From: Streptomyces sp. NBC_00690 | Lineage (GTDB): Bacteria > Actinomycetota > Actinomycetes > Streptomycetales > Streptomycetaceae | DNA: 64,000 nt | Assembly (NCBI RefSeq): GCF_036226685.1 | Contig: NZ_CP109009.1 | Span: 5,979,501-6,043,500 of the forward strand | Direction: 5' to 3' | Shown: positions 17,493 to 26,308 of the stretch, in pieces | Numbering within the stretch: the stretch's first letter is position 1 | Layout: every line of letters starts with the position of its first letter | Notes under the pieces: model-generated | Seen by the model: only the letters and a program-made list of their open reading frames with translations | Told to the model about the DNA's origin: nothing | Database searches by the model: none | Program-made: the position numbers and the translations under genes

Positions 17493-19123
17493 GATCCGTA
17501 CGGGCCAAGGCGGCCATCGGCGCCACCCTCGTCGTGGCGATCGCGCTGATCACGGCGGGGCTCGGGGTGCTCCTCGTGCTCCGCCAGAACCTGGAGGGCA
17601 AGATCAACCTCCAGGCGGAGATCGCTGCCCGCGAGGTCGCTTCCCAATTCGCCCTCGACACCCCGGCCGACAAGCTCGTCCTACCGAGCCCCGAGGACCG
17701 TCCCGTCCAGGTGGTGGGTGAGAACAGGCAGGTCATCGCCGTCTCACCGGATCTCCAGAGCGTCGAGGGCACGAGCAGCCAAAGCGTGCGGCCCGTACCG
17801 CTGCCCTCGCTGAGCACCGAGCAGGACGACGAGCCCGAACGGCAGGGCGACGAGTCCGAGCGCGACCCGTCCGGTGCCGCGTCCAGCGATCCGTCCGAAG
17901 GCCCGGAAAACAGCCCGGAGAACGGCCCGGACCAGGACACGGACTCAGCCACCGACACCGACACGGATGCCGACAACGACAACGACACCGACTCCGATGC
18001 CGATTCCGACCCGGATTCCGACGCTGACGCTGACTCCGACGACCCTGCCCGCGGCCAGGTCTCGGGCAGCGAGAAGTTCAGCGACGGCAGCGCCACCGTC
18101 GACGGCGACAGCGCCCCCTACCGCTTCGCCGCCGTCGAGGCGACCAACAGCAGCGGGACCACCGTCACCGTGTTCGGGGGTGCACCGCGCGCCACCGAAC
18201 AGGAGGCGGTCGAGAGCGTTCGGGACGCCATGCTGATCGGCCTGCCCGCCCTGCTGGTCGTCGTGGGCGCGGTGACCTGGCTGGTGACCCGAAGGGCGCT
18301 ACGGCCCGTGGAGGACATCCGCGCGGAGATGGCGGCCATCACCGCATCGGAGGACCTCTCCCGGCGCGTTCCGGAGCCCGACTCGCACGACGAGATCGCC
18401 CGGCTCGCCCGCACCACCAACGAGACGCTCGCCGCGCTCGAAGCCTCGGTCGAACGCCAGCGCAGATTCGTCGCCGACGCCTCCCACGAACTGCGCAGCC
18501 CCATCGCATCGCTGCGCACCCAACTCGAAGTGGGCGAGGCACACCCGGATCTGCTGGACGTTTCGGGTGCGGTGGCCGACACCGTACGCCTTCAGCAACT
18601 CGCGGCCGACCTGTTGTTGCTGGCCCGGTTGGACGCGGGGGAGCGGCCGGGTCGGGCCCGGCTGGATCTCGGGGCGATGGTGCGGGAGGAGGCTTCCCAG
18701 CGGACGCACGACCGCATCGCGGTCACGGTGGACGTCGTCGACGGGCTGGACGTGGTGGGCTCGCGCTCCCAGCTGGCCCGGGTGCTCGGCAATCTCCTCG
18801 ACAACGCCCAGCGTCACGCGGACGAGTCGGTCACGGCGGCGGTGCGCGCGGAAGGGGACCGGATCGTGCTCACGGTCGCCGACGACGGTGAGGGGATCCC
18901 GGAGCTCGAACGGGAGCGGATCTTCGAGCGTTTCGTGCGGCTCGACGACGCCCGCACCAGGGACGACGGGGGTGCGGGGCTCGGGCTGGCCATCGCCCGC
19001 GATGTGGCCGAGCGTCACGGTGGGACGCTCACGGTGCGGCAGGGACCCCAGGGCGGTGCGCTCTTCGAGGTGAGTCTGCCGGGGGCGCCCGGGGCCGGCG
19101 GGGAGGATCAGGAGCCCCAGTGA
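17489..19123 (+). CDS. Sensor histidine kinase with Asp-rich extracellular loop
   Basis: The 544-residue kinase has TM1 about 8-31, an extracellular region about 32-246, TM2 about 247-267, then HAMP, HisKA with His333 (ADASHELRSPIAS), N-box (LGNLLDNAQRHA) and G-boxes (DDGEGIP, GGAGLGLAIARD). The loop is unusual: residues 112-190 are unstructured and acidic, and about 148-185 are almost only Asp, Ser, Thr, Asn and Ala, like a calcium- or iron-binding repeat. It overlaps the regulator gene by ATGA. The divergent PepSY protein has a similar Asp-rich tail, suggesting both sense the same cation or each other (inference). Confidence 0.93.
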   Translation: MRSVRAKAAIGATLVVAIALITAGLGVLLVLRQNLEGKINLQAEIAAREVASQFALDTPADKLVLPSPEDRPVQVVGENRQVIAVSPDLQSVEGTSSQSVRPVPLPSLSTEQDDEPERQGDESERDPSGAASSDPSEGPENSPENGPDQDTDSATDTDTDADNDNDTDSDADSDPDSDADADSDDPARGQVSGSEKFSDGSATVDGDSAPYRFAAVEATNSSGTTVTVFGGAPRATEQEAVESVRDAMLIGLPALLVVVGAVTWLVTRRALRPVEDIRAEMAAITASEDLSRRVPEPDSHDEIARLARTTNETLAALEASVERQRRFVADASHELRSPIASLRTQLEVGEAHPDLLDVSGAVADTVRLQQLAADLLLLARLDAGERPGRARLDLGAMVREEASQRTHDRIAVTVDVVDGLDVVGSRSQLARVLGNLLDNAQRHADESVTAAVRAEGDRIVLTVADDGEGIPELERERIFERFVRLDDARTRDDGGAGLGLAIARDVAERHGGTLTVRQGPQGGALFEVSLPGAPGAGGEDQEPQ

Positions 19124-19344
19124 GCGGTGTGTTCGCCGGGCCGTTCGGGCCGTCGGCCCGGCTGGGTGGTAGGTCTGACCCTCAGCTGCGGAAGGGCGGC
19201 GGGTCCCGCTCGCGTACGGATGCCCACCGGCCGCTCGTGGCAGCGGGCGGGCAGATGCCGAACCGGGTACGGGAGGATCATCCGGCGAGATCCGAAAGAG
19301 AGCCCCCCAAGGCCCGCCTTCCGGATCTTCCTGGTGTTCCTCGC

Positions 19345-19821
19345 TCAGCCCTTGCCGCGTCGGCCGCGGAGATGATCGGCGACCGGTGCGAGGGACGCCC
19401 GCAGATCGGCCAGTGCCTCGGGCGTCATCAGATCGATGAAGTGCTGGCGCACGGAGGCCACGTGGTGCGGTGCGACCCGCTGCATGGTCTCCGTACCCTG
19501 CTCGGTGAGCACCGCGTACAGCCCGCGTCGGTCGGATTCGCAGTTCTCCCGTCGGACCAGTCCCGCGGTTTCCATGCGGGTGATCTGGTGGGAGAGGCGG
19601 CTCTTGGACTGGAGCGTGGCAGCGGCGAGGTCGCTCATCCGCATCCGTTGGTCCGCGGACTCGGAGAGGTTGACCAGGATCTCGTAGTCGTTGTTGGTCA
19701 GGCCAAACGGCTGGAGGTCCTTTTCGAGTTGGTGCATCAGCAGCCGGCTGACGTCCAGGTGAGTGCGCCAGGTGCGCTGCTCGTCATCGGTCAGCCAGCG
19801 AGTGGCCGTCTCGGTCTCCAT
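19345..19821 (-). CDS. MarR-family transcriptional regulator
   Basis: The 158-residue protein shows the MarR winged-helix pattern: an N-terminal dimerisation helix (LDVSRLLMHQLEKDL), NNDYEILVNLSES, recognition region MRMSDLAAATLQSKSRLSHQITRMETAGLV, wing RRENCESDRRGLYAVLTEQG and a C-terminal helix ending in basic GRRGKG. MarR proteins bind as dimers to palindromes and usually release on small aromatic ligands. It is divergent from nothing close; the AIM24 cluster behind it reads the same way but starts far upstream. Target and ligand unknown. The ATG lies in a short A/T-rich patch with AGG upstream. Confidence 0.9.
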   Translation of the reverse strand: METETATRWLTDDEQRTWRTHLDVSRLLMHQLEKDLQPFGLTNNDYEILVNLSESADQRMRMSDLAAATLQSKSRLSHQITRMETAGLVRRENCESDRRGLYAVLTEQGTETMQRVAPHHVASVRQHFIDLMTPEALADLRASLAPVADHLRGRRGKG

Positions 19822-19956
19822 ATATGGATTCTACCTAAGAAGTTGAAAGACGGACGAAGTCATGGTGTGACGCCCGGCACTGGCCAGGGAGTCAGCACGG
19901 AGCCCGCAGCGTACTGGGGGTGCAGACGTTCGACGTCACACTCCGCAGACTACCGC

Positions 19957-20754
19957 TCACAGGCCGAAGCGGCGGGTGAGATCACCCAGCTGACCTGGGA
20001 GACGCGGAGCGGAGCCGTGTTGACCTTGCTGGCCCGGTGCGGGGGAGCCGTGCCCCCCGGGCACTCCCGCCTGGTGCGGCGTCGCCCCCGTGGCCGTCTC
20101 CGGCATCAGCGTCTCGGTCGACTGGAGCAGTACGGTTCCCGCCCCGACGAACTCGAATTGATGCTCTTCCCCAGAGGCCCCACCGATCCCCGTCAGGGCA
20201 CGCAGCCCGCCCATCACCCCGGTCATATAGCCGTGGTCGTAGTGGTGGCACGGTGACGGACAGTCCGCCCAGCCCACCAGTGCCTGCGGATCCACCCGGA
20301 TGGGGGGTTCCATGAACACCACCGGGCCGTTGGAGGCCGCCACGAACTTCCCCGTACCGATCAGGGTGAGGAAGCCCGGCACGATTGACTGCTTCAGCGC
20401 CAGCGACGGCTGGTACGCCAGCAGGTTCCCGGACCGGATCGTCAAATTCCCCTGGTCCAGGTCGTACGAGTTCACATCGAAGGCCCGGTCCGCGAGCAGC
20501 ATCTTGCCGCTGCCCTCGGCCACCACCCAGTCGCTCGCGTGCAGCGGCGAATGGAACGAGGTCCGCAGCAGTCGGTCCAGCCGGCCGTGGCCGATGCCGT
20601 TGAAGTCGATCCGGCCGTAGTAGGCGATCATCTTCCCCTTTTGGAGGAACCACTGACCGCCCTTCAACTCCACACAGAAGGTGTACGGGTTGACGTTGTC
20701 GTCGCTGGGCAGGGTGGTCGGGTCCCAGATGTAGCTCTGCGCGGGGGTGGTCAC
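19957..20754 (-). CDS. AIM24-family protein (third of three paralogues)
   Basis: The 265-residue protein has the AIM24 (DUF124) beta-helix pattern of repeated Gly-rich strands: FLQKGKMIAYYGRIDF, WVVAEGSGKMLLADRAFDV, LTIRSGNLLAYQPSL, FLTLIGTGKFVAAS and IRVDPQALVGW. It is longer than its neighbours because of a Gly/Gln/Pro-rich tail from about 225 (GGHGSPAPGQQGQHG). AIM24 is a mitochondrial biogenesis protein in yeast; bacterial members have no firm function. The start overlaps the preceding paralogue by four bases (ATGA). The three genes form one operon, probably giving related subunits of one assembly (inference). Confidence 0.88.
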   Translation of the reverse strand: MTTPAQSYIWDPTTLPSDDNVNPYTFCVELKGGQWFLQKGKMIAYYGRIDFNGIGHGRLDRLLRTSFHSPLHASDWVVAEGSGKMLLADRAFDVNSYDLDQGNLTIRSGNLLAYQPSLALKQSIVPGFLTLIGTGKFVAASNGPVVFMEPPIRVDPQALVGWADCPSPCHHYDHGYMTGVMGGLRALTGIGGASGEEHQFEFVGAGTVLLQSTETLMPETATGATPHQAGVPGGHGSPAPGQQGQHGSAPRLPGQLGDLTRRFGL

Positions 20755-21401
20755 AGCTTCTCCTCCGATGCCTGGACGTAGACCGCACCGCTGCCGCTCA
20801 GCTCCAACTGGAACCCCTCGCCCGAGCCGCGTCCCACCATGTCGCGCCAGCCGAGCGCCGTGGTGAGCTTGTTCTGTACGTCACCGCGATGCGCCACGTA
20901 CGCCTGGGGGTCCACATGGATCGAGCGCCCCGGCGTGATCGGCAGTTCGACCACACCGCCGTGGGCCATGACCGCGACCGCTCCGCTGCCGCGCAGGGTG
21001 GTGGTGAACAGCCCCTGCCCGGTGACCTGGCCGCGCACCATGCCCATCACCCCGCCCTGCGAGCCGAGGAACATCGTCCCCTGCTCCAGGGTGCCGTCGA
21101 AGGCGAGGAGTCGATCGGCCTCCACATAGAGGGTGTCGCCGCTGAGGTGTACGAGGTGGACGTGGTGGCCGCCGTGACCGAACATCACCGTGCCACTGCC
21201 TTCGACCGTCATCAGCGGGGTCGCCTCGCCGGCCACCCGGCGCCCGATCATCGATGCCAACCCGCCCTGACCGCCCTGGGTGTTCGGGGTGAAGGACACC
21301 TCGCCCTTGTACGCGAGCATCGCGCCGCGCTGGCTGAAGATCCGCTGGCCGGGGAAGACGGCCGCCTCGACCATCCTGGAGTTGATCTCTCGGAACGGCA
21401 T
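20751..21401 (-). CDS. AIM24-family protein (second of three)
   Basis: The 216-residue protein is built from the same repeated strands: FSQRGAMLAYKGEVSF, TPLMTVEGSGTVMFGHGG, HLVHLSGDTLYVEADRLLAFD, GLFTTTLRGSGAVAVMAHG and SIHVDPQAYVAHRG. It contains Gly/His clusters (FGHGGHHVHLVH) that could bind metal. It is closest to the first paralogue (shared GLFTTT and DPxAYxAHxG blocks). It sits two bases after the upstream gene and overlaps the downstream one by four, so the operon is tightly coupled. No signal peptide or helix is seen. Function unknown. Confidence 0.88.
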   Translation of the reverse strand: MPFREINSRMVEAAVFPGQRIFSQRGAMLAYKGEVSFTPNTQGGQGGLASMIGRRVAGEATPLMTVEGSGTVMFGHGGHHVHLVHLSGDTLYVEADRLLAFDGTLEQGTMFLGSQGGVMGMVRGQVTGQGLFTTTLRGSGAVAVMAHGGVVELPITPGRSIHVDPQAYVAHRGDVQNKLTTALGWRDMVGRGSGEGFQLELSGSGAVYVQASEEKL

Positions 21402-21403
21402 GG

Positions 21404-22042
21404 CTACGCATCCCCTCCGATGGTGTTGCGCTCACTGGGCTGGACGTAGACGACACCGTCACCCTCGAACCGGATCTGGAACGCCTCCCCACCGCCCTCG
21501 CCGAGGAAGGTGCGGAACGTCACACCGGACTGGAAGTTCTGTTGGAGGTTCCCCTGATGGGCGATGTACGCGCCGGGGTCCACCGCCAGGGGGTACTGCG
21601 GGGTCACGCGCAGGACCACCGCGGGTCCGTCGGACATGATGGCCGCCTGGCCGGTGCCCTCGACGGTGGTGGTGAACAGGCCGTTGCCCGTCGCCCCGCC
21701 GCGCAGCCCGGTGAAGCTGGTGCCGGTCCGCAGCCCGGCGTCCGCGCAGAGGAGATTGCTCGACTCCACGTACAGCTTGTCCCCGTGCAGGCCCACCAAG
21801 TTGATCTCGGACGCCCGATCGGCGAAGTAGCAGGTGCCCTGCCCCTTCACCTCCATCATGACCATCTGCTCACCGGTCAGCCGGCGGGTCACCATGCCGC
21901 GGATGCCCTCACCGCCGCCGGACAGCTTCTTGAAGGCCATCTGGCCGTCGTACGCGACCATTGACCCGTTCTTTGCCTTCACGGCGTCGCCGGTCATGTC
22001 AACCGCGAGCACCTTGCTCCCCTGGAGCCGGAACGTTGCCAC
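21404..22042 (-). CDS. AIM24-family protein (first of three)
   Basis: The 212-residue protein begins at GTG 22042 (VATFRLQGSKVLAVDM). The longer in-frame upstream extension lacks the family pattern, and no clear ribosome site is seen for either. Repeated strands include MVAYDGQMAFKK, MMEVKGQGTCYFADRA, INLVGLHGDKLYVESSNLLCAD, GLFTTTVEGTGQAAIMSDG and LAVDPGAYIAHQGN. It is first in the three-gene AIM24 operon and divergent from the DUF3817 membrane protein at 22204. Family role in bacteria is not established. Confidence 0.86.
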   Translation of the reverse strand: MATFRLQGSKVLAVDMTGDAVKAKNGSMVAYDGQMAFKKLSGGGEGIRGMVTRRLTGEQMVMMEVKGQGTCYFADRASEINLVGLHGDKLYVESSNLLCADAGLRTGTSFTGLRGGATGNGLFTTTVEGTGQAAIMSDGPAVVLRVTPQYPLAVDPGAYIAHQGNLQQNFQSGVTFRTFLGEGGGEAFQIRFEGDGVVYVQPSERNTIGGDA

Positions 22043-22203
22043 ATAGCGACGGTAGCCGCCCGATGGGGGACTAGGACAGCCATCCGGGAGTAACCCGTGC
22101 GGCTCGGACCCACCCCGGACAAAGGGATGGCAAAGGAAGCTGACACAATGGGCCCGCGCTTGTGAGCGCATTCACAAGATCGTCTCCCACTGAAGGTGCC
22201 TCC

Positions 22204-22548
22204 GTGGACATCAAGACCGCCTCCTCCCTCCACCGTCTCCGCCTGGTCTCCGCACCGGAGGCCGTCTCCTTCATCCTGTTGCTCGTGGCCTCCGTGCTGA
22301 AGCGGACCACCGACTTCAACGCGGTGCCGGCCCTGGGCATGATCCACGGAGTCCTGTTCATCCTGTACGTGCTGTTCTGGCTGGACGCCTGGAACCGCAC
22401 CAAGTGGGACCTGAAGACCGCCGCGCTCTACTTCGTCCTCTCGGTCCTGCCGCTGGGTGGTTTCTACGCCGAGCGCAAGCTGAAGCGTGCCGCGGACGAC
22501 GAGGTCATCGCCTCCCGCGCTCGCCGCGAGGGTGTCGTCGAGGCATAG
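22204..22548 (+). CDS. DUF3817 small membrane protein
   Basis: The 114-residue protein starts at GTG 22204 with GAAGGTG upstream. It has three predicted helices: about 18-36 (PEAVSFILLLVASVL), 49-70 (GMIHGVLFILYVLFWLDAW) and 78-98 (ALYFVLSVLPLGGFYAE), then a charged tail (RKLKRAADDE). The IHGVLF core is the DUF3817 signature and recurs in the protein at 23341, so the two are paralogues on either side of a MarR gene. Function unknown. A perfect 16-bp hairpin with a T-run follows. Confidence 0.88.
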   Translation: MDIKTASSLHRLRLVSAPEAVSFILLLVASVLKRTTDFNAVPALGMIHGVLFILYVLFWLDAWNRTKWDLKTAALYFVLSVLPLGGFYAERKLKRAADDEVIASRARREGVVEA

Positions 22549-22555
22549 GCACTTC

Positions 22556-22597
22556 CCTCGGGGCGGGTCGATCACTCGACCCGCCCCGAGGTGTTTT
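22556..22597 (+). terminator. Rho-independent terminator after the DUF3817 gene
   Basis: A perfect 16-bp stem (22556-22571 with 22576-22591) around a TCAC loop is followed by TGTTTT. It is one of the best canonical terminators in the window and lies eight bases past the stop. Confidence 0.92.
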
Positions 22598-22696
22598 CCG
22601 CCTTGTCGGCGCTGGATCGGCCGAGTTCATACGGTGATCGGACCGAGGGGCGAGACGGGGCTGACCTGCCCGCGGTCCATGGATAGGGTCGGAGCC

Positions 22697-23206
22697 GTGC
22701 CGAAGCCGCTCAGCCTCCCCTTCGATCCCATCGCACGCGCCGACGAACTCTGGCGGCAGCGCTGGGGGCCCGTACCCTCCATGGCGGCGATCACCTCGAT
22801 CATGCGCGCGCAGCAGATCCTGCTCGCCGAGGTCGACGCGGTCGTCAAGCCCTATGAGCTGACCTTCGCCCGGTACGAGGCCCTGGTGCTGCTCACCTTC
22901 TCCAAGGCCGGTGAGCTGCCGATGTCGAAGATCGGTGAGCGGTTGATGGTGCATCCGACCTCCGTCACCAACACCGTGGACCGACTGGTGCGGTCCGGTC
23001 TCGTGGACAAGAGGCCCAATCCGAACGATGGGCGCGGCACCCTCGCGTCGATCACCGACAAGGGGCGGAGCGTCGTCGAAGAGGCCACCCGCGACCTGAT
23101 GGAGATGGACTTCGGGCTCGGCGCGTACGACTCCGAGGAGTGTGCGGAGATCTTCGCGATGTTGCGGCCGTTGCGGGTCTCGGCAGCCGATTTCGACGAA
23201 CGCTAA
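22697..23206 (+). CDS. MarR-family transcriptional regulator
   Basis: The 169-residue protein is read from GTG 22697 (MPKPLSLPFDPIARADELW), preceded by GGAG; an in-frame ATG lies six codons upstream at 22679. The winged helix is clear: YELTFARYEALVLLTFSKAGELPMS, recognition helix MVHPTSVTNTVDRLVRSGLV, wing KRPNPNDGRGTLASITDKG, then a C-terminal dimer helix. It lies between two DUF3817 paralogues, which makes them its likely regulatory targets or ligands' transport partners (inference). The downstream paralogue follows after 134 bases. Confidence 0.9.
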   Translation: MPKPLSLPFDPIARADELWRQRWGPVPSMAAITSIMRAQQILLAEVDAVVKPYELTFARYEALVLLTFSKAGELPMSKIGERLMVHPTSVTNTVDRLVRSGLVDKRPNPNDGRGTLASITDKGRSVVEEATRDLMEMDFGLGAYDSEECAEIFAMLRPLRVSAADFDER

Positions 23207-23340
23207 ACCGGCGCCGACGCTCCTTCGCAGGGGCTCGTCGGGTTCGTCCCCGCATCCCCGTCATCAGCGGCTGCGGGGCCGGTGGGAACGGGTCAGACCC
23301 GCTGGCACAGGGCATCGACTGCCCGGATACGCTCGACCCC

Positions 23341-23667
23341 ATGAAACAAACCGTGCTGACCCGCTACCGGGTGATGGCGTACATCACTGCCGTCTGGCTG
23401 CTCGTCTTCACCGGCGCCATCATCTTGAAGTACGGCTTCGAGACCGGCGACACCATGGTGATCTCGCAGATCCACGGTGTTCTCTTCATCGTCTATGTGA
23501 TCTTCGCGTTCGATCTGGGCTCCAAGGCGAAGTGGCCCTTCGGCAAGCTGCTCTGGGTGCTCGCGGCCGGCTGCATCCCTGTGGCCTCCTTCTTTGTCGA
23601 GCCGAAGATCAGCCGTGAGGCCCGCGCCCTGATCACCGACGGCAACAAGGTTCCGGCCGGAGCCTGA
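23341..23667 (+). CDS. DUF3817 small membrane protein (paralogue)
   Basis: The 108-residue protein starts at ATG 23341 (MKQTVLTRYRVMAYITAVW). Three helices are predicted: about 10-31, 42-60 (ISQIHGVLFIVYVIFAFDLG) and 68-87 (LLWVLAAGCIPVASFFVE), with a charged tail. The IHGVLF core matches the protein at 22204. Sequence upstream of the ATG in the same frame is open but unlike the family, so it is excluded. Likely cotranscribed with or read through from the MarR gene. Function unknown. Confidence 0.88.
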   Translation: MKQTVLTRYRVMAYITAVWLLVFTGAIILKYGFETGDTMVISQIHGVLFIVYVIFAFDLGSKAKWPFGKLLWVLAAGCIPVASFFVEPKISREARALITDGNKVPAGA

Positions 23668-23672
23668 CCCCC

Positions 23673-23701
23673 ACCGCCGCGTGCGTATGGCTCGCGGCGG
23701 T
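23673..23701 (+). terminator. Terminator before icmA
   Basis: ACCGCCGCG (23673-23681) pairs with CGCGGCGGT (23693-23701) around an 11-base loop, six bases after the DUF3817 stop and immediately before the icmA promoter. Confidence 0.7.
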
Positions 23702-23707
23702 CTCCCA

Positions 23708-23744
23708 TCGACATTTACTAGGACGTCCTAGTAAATTGACTGTA
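23708..23744 (+). promoter_or_regulatory. icmA promoter with 22-bp perfect palindrome; leaderless start
   Basis: A perfect palindrome with half-site TTTACTAGGAC spans 23714-23735. Upstream TCGACA (23708-23713) and downstream TAAATT (23732-23737) are 18 bases apart, so the palindrome fills the spacer. The predicted start falls at or next to the icmA ATG (23744), so the mRNA is probably leaderless; no Shine-Dalgarno is present. A dimeric repressor bound here would block polymerase directly. Confidence 0.7.
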
Positions 23745-25444
23745 TGGACGCTGACGCCATCGAGCAAGGCCGCCGACGCTGGCAGGCCCGCTACGACCAG
23801 GCCCGGAAGCGGGACGCCGACTTCAGCACGCTCTCCGGAGACCCCGTCGAGCCTGTTTACGGACCCCGCCCCGGAGACACTTACGAGGGATTCGACCGGA
23901 TCGGCTGGCCCGGCGAGTACCCCTTCACCCGAGGACTGCACCCGACCGGCTACCGCGGCCGAACGTGGACGATCCGCCAGTTCGCCGGCTTCGGCAACGC
24001 CGAGCAGACCAACGAGCGGTACAAGATGATCCTCGCCGCGGGCGGCGGCGGGCTCTCCGTCGCCTTCGACATGCCCACCCTCATGGGACGGGACTCGGAC
24101 GACCCCCGCGCACTCGGCGAGGTCGGCCACTGCGGGGTCGCCATCGACTCCGCGGCCGACATGGAGGTCCTCTTCGGGGACATCCCCCTCGGCGATGTCA
24201 CCACGTCCATGACCATCAGCGGCCCGGCCGTACCGGTCTTCTGCATGTACCTGGTCGCCGCCGAACGGCAGGGCGTCGATCCGGCCGTGTTGAACGGCAC
24301 GCTCCAGACCGACATCTTCAAGGAGTACATCGCCCAGAAGGAATGGCTCTTCCAGCCCGAGCCCCATCTTCGGCTCATCGGCGACCTGATGGAGCACTGC
24401 GCCCGGGACATCCCGGCGTACAAGCCGCTCTCCGTCTCCGGCTACCACATCCGCGAAGCCGGGGCGACGGCCGCGCAGGAGTTGGCGTACACGCTCGCCG
24501 ACGGCTTCGGCTATGTGGAACTCGGGCTCAGCCGTGGTCTGGACGTGGACACCTTCGCCCCCGGGCTCTCCTTCTTCTTCGACGCCCACCTCGACTTCTT
24601 CGAGGAGATCGCGAAGTTCCGTGCCGCCCGGCGGATCTGGGCCCGCTGGATGCGCGAGGTGTACGGAGCACGGACGGACAAGGCCCAGTGGCTGCGCTTC
24701 CACACCCAGACCGCGGGTGTCTCCCTCACCGCACAGCAGCCGTACAACAACGTCGTGCGCACCGCGGTGGAGGCACTTTCCGCCGTGCTCGGCGGCACCA
24801 ACTCGCTGCACACCAACGCCCTGGACGAGACGCTCGCCCTGCCCAGCGCCCAGGCCGCCGAGATCGCCCTGCGCACCCAGCAGGTGCTGATGGAAGAGAC
24901 CGGGGTCGCCAATGTGGCCGACCCGCTCGGCGGCTCCTGGTACGTGGAGCAACTGACCGATCGGATCGAGGCCGAGGCCGAGAAGGTCTTCGAACGGATC
25001 AAGGACCGCGGCCGGCTCGCCCACCCCGACGGGCAGCACCCCATCGGCCCCATGACCTCCGGCATCCTGCGCGGCATTGAGGACGGTTGGTTCACCGGCG
25101 AGATCGCCGAGTCTGCCTTCCGCTACCAGCGGTCACTGGAGAAGGGCGAGAAGCGGGTCGTGGGCGTCAATGTCCACCATGGCTCGGTCACCGGTGATCT
25201 GGAGATCCTTCGGGTCAGCCACGAGGTGGAGCGCGACCAGGTGCAGACGCTCGCCGAACGCCGGGCGCGCCGGGATGACGCCGCCGTCCGTGCCTGTCTG
25301 GAGGCGATGCTCGCGGCGGCCCGGGACGGTTCGAACATGATCGGCCCGATGCTGGACGCCGTACGGGCCGAGGCCACCTTGGGCGAGATCTGCGATGTGC
25401 TCCGGGACGAGTGGGGGACCTACACCGAGCCGCCCGGGTTCTGA
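23744..25444 (+). CDS. icmA: Isobutyryl-CoA mutase large subunit IcmA
   Basis: The protein has 566 residues, the length of IcmA rather than the larger methylmalonyl-CoA mutase. It is the substrate-binding TIM barrel with [28 protein letters not shown] and the C-terminal [11 protein letters not shown] block. The substrate-specificity positions known for isobutyryl-CoA mutase are present: Phe80 (IRQF) and Gln198 (YIAQ), where methylmalonyl-CoA mutase has Tyr and a different residue. It interconverts isobutyryl- and n-butyryl-CoA, linking valine breakdown to butyrate and polyketide precursors. The cobalamin-binding small subunit IcmB is not in the window. The gene appears leaderless, behind a palindromic operator. 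Confidence 0.93.
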   Translation: MDADAIEQGRRRWQARYDQARKRDADFSTLSGDPVEPVYGPRPGDTYEGFDRIGWPGEYPFTRGLHPTGYRGRTWTIRQFAGFGNAEQTNERYKMILAAGGGGLSVAFDMPTLMGRDSDDPRALGEVGHCGVAIDSAADMEVLFGDIPLGDVTTSMTISGPAVPVFCMYLVAAERQGVDPAVLNGTLQTDIFKEYIAQKEWLFQPEPHLRLIGDLMEHCARDIPAYKPLSVSGYHIREAGATAAQELAYTLADGFGYVELGLSRGLDVDTFAPGLSFFFDAHLDFFEEIAKFRAARRIWARWMREVYGARTDKAQWLRFHTQTAGVSLTAQQPYNNVVRTAVEALSAVLGGTNSLHTNALDETLALPSAQAAEIALRTQQVLMEETGVANVADPLGGSWYVEQLTDRIEAEAEKVFERIKDRGRLAHPDGQHPIGPMTSGILRGIEDGWFTGEIAESAFRYQRSLEKGEKRVVGVNVHHGSVTGDLEILRVSHEVERDQVQTLAERRARRDDAAVRACLEAMLAAARDGSNMIGPMLDAVRAEATLGEICDVLRDEWGTYTEPPGF

Positions 25445-25572
25445 TCGTCCGTCGCGGTGCGCACGGTGATCGGGTGGTTTTTCTGCCCGTCGCCGTGCGT
25501 GCCGTATCGGCGTGCGTCGGTGCCGATGCCGTGGACCGGTACTGATCAGGTGAAAGCCGGTCCGGGGCGGTG

Positions 25573-26211
25573 TCAGCCCTTCTTCAGGGAGGTCAGTCCC
25601 GAGAGCAGCAGGGTGGTGAAGCTGTGGGCCCATGCCTCGTCGACCGGCTCCGCGCTGACCAGGGTCCGGTGGACCACTGCCCCGGCGATCACGTCGAAGA
25701 TCAGATCGGCGTTGCGTGCGGCGGACTCTGCGTCGTCCTCGTAGGGCAGTTCGCCACGCGCCTGGGCGCGGGCCCTGCCCTCCAGTACCAAGCACTTCTG
25801 CCGGTCCACGATGGCGGAGCGGATACGACCCCGCAGCGCCTCGTCCCGCGTGGACTCCGCCACCACGGCCATCAGTGCGGTCCTGGTCTCCGGTCGTTCC
25901 AGCAGTTTCGCGAACTGCAACACCACGCCCTCCACATCGGCCATCAGGCTGCCGCGGTCGGGTAGTTCGAGTTCGTCGAAGAGCACGGCCACGGCGTCGA
26001 TCACCAGTTCGCTCTTGCCCGCCCAGCGGCGGTAGAGCGTGGTTTTGGCGACCTTGGCCCGGGCCGCCACATCGCCCATGGTCAGTTTTGACCAACCGAG
26101 ATCGACGAGTGCCGCCCGGGTGGCTTCGAGGATGGCGATGTCGGCCTCGGTGCTGCGAGGGCGTCCCGTACGACCGGTACGTACTGATGTGGGGTGGGGA
26201 CGGCTGCACAT
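25573..26211 (-). CDS. TetR-family transcriptional regulator
   Basis: ATG 26211 (MCSRPHPTSVRTGRTGRPRS) gives 212 residues; an ATG four codons upstream (26223) is also possible. The N-terminal helix-turn-helix is clear (ILEATRAALVDLGWSKLTMGDVAARAKVAKTTLYRRW in pieces about 25-62). It is followed by a helical ligand domain with SLMADVEGVVLQFAKLLERPETR and DLIFDVIAGAVVHR. It converges on icmA and diverges from the thioredoxin-TPR gene. Two palindromes are candidate operators: the one inside the icmA promoter and the one at 26309-26325. Neither is proven. Confidence 0.9.
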   Translation of the reverse strand: MCSRPHPTSVRTGRTGRPRSTEADIAILEATRAALVDLGWSKLTMGDVAARAKVAKTTLYRRWAGKSELVIDAVAVLFDELELPDRGSLMADVEGVVLQFAKLLERPETRTALMAVVAESTRDEALRGRIRSAIVDRQKCLVLEGRARAQARGELPYEDDAESAARNADLIFDVIAGAVVHRTLVSAEPVDEAWAHSFTTLLLSGLTSLKKG

Positions 26212-26308
26212 GACGGCGACCATACCGGCGGGTAGGCGCTTTGGTGTGAGCCAGTTCACCGGAGGAATCTCACACGTGGGAGGCGACGGAACGGAAGTCG
26301 AACAGATA

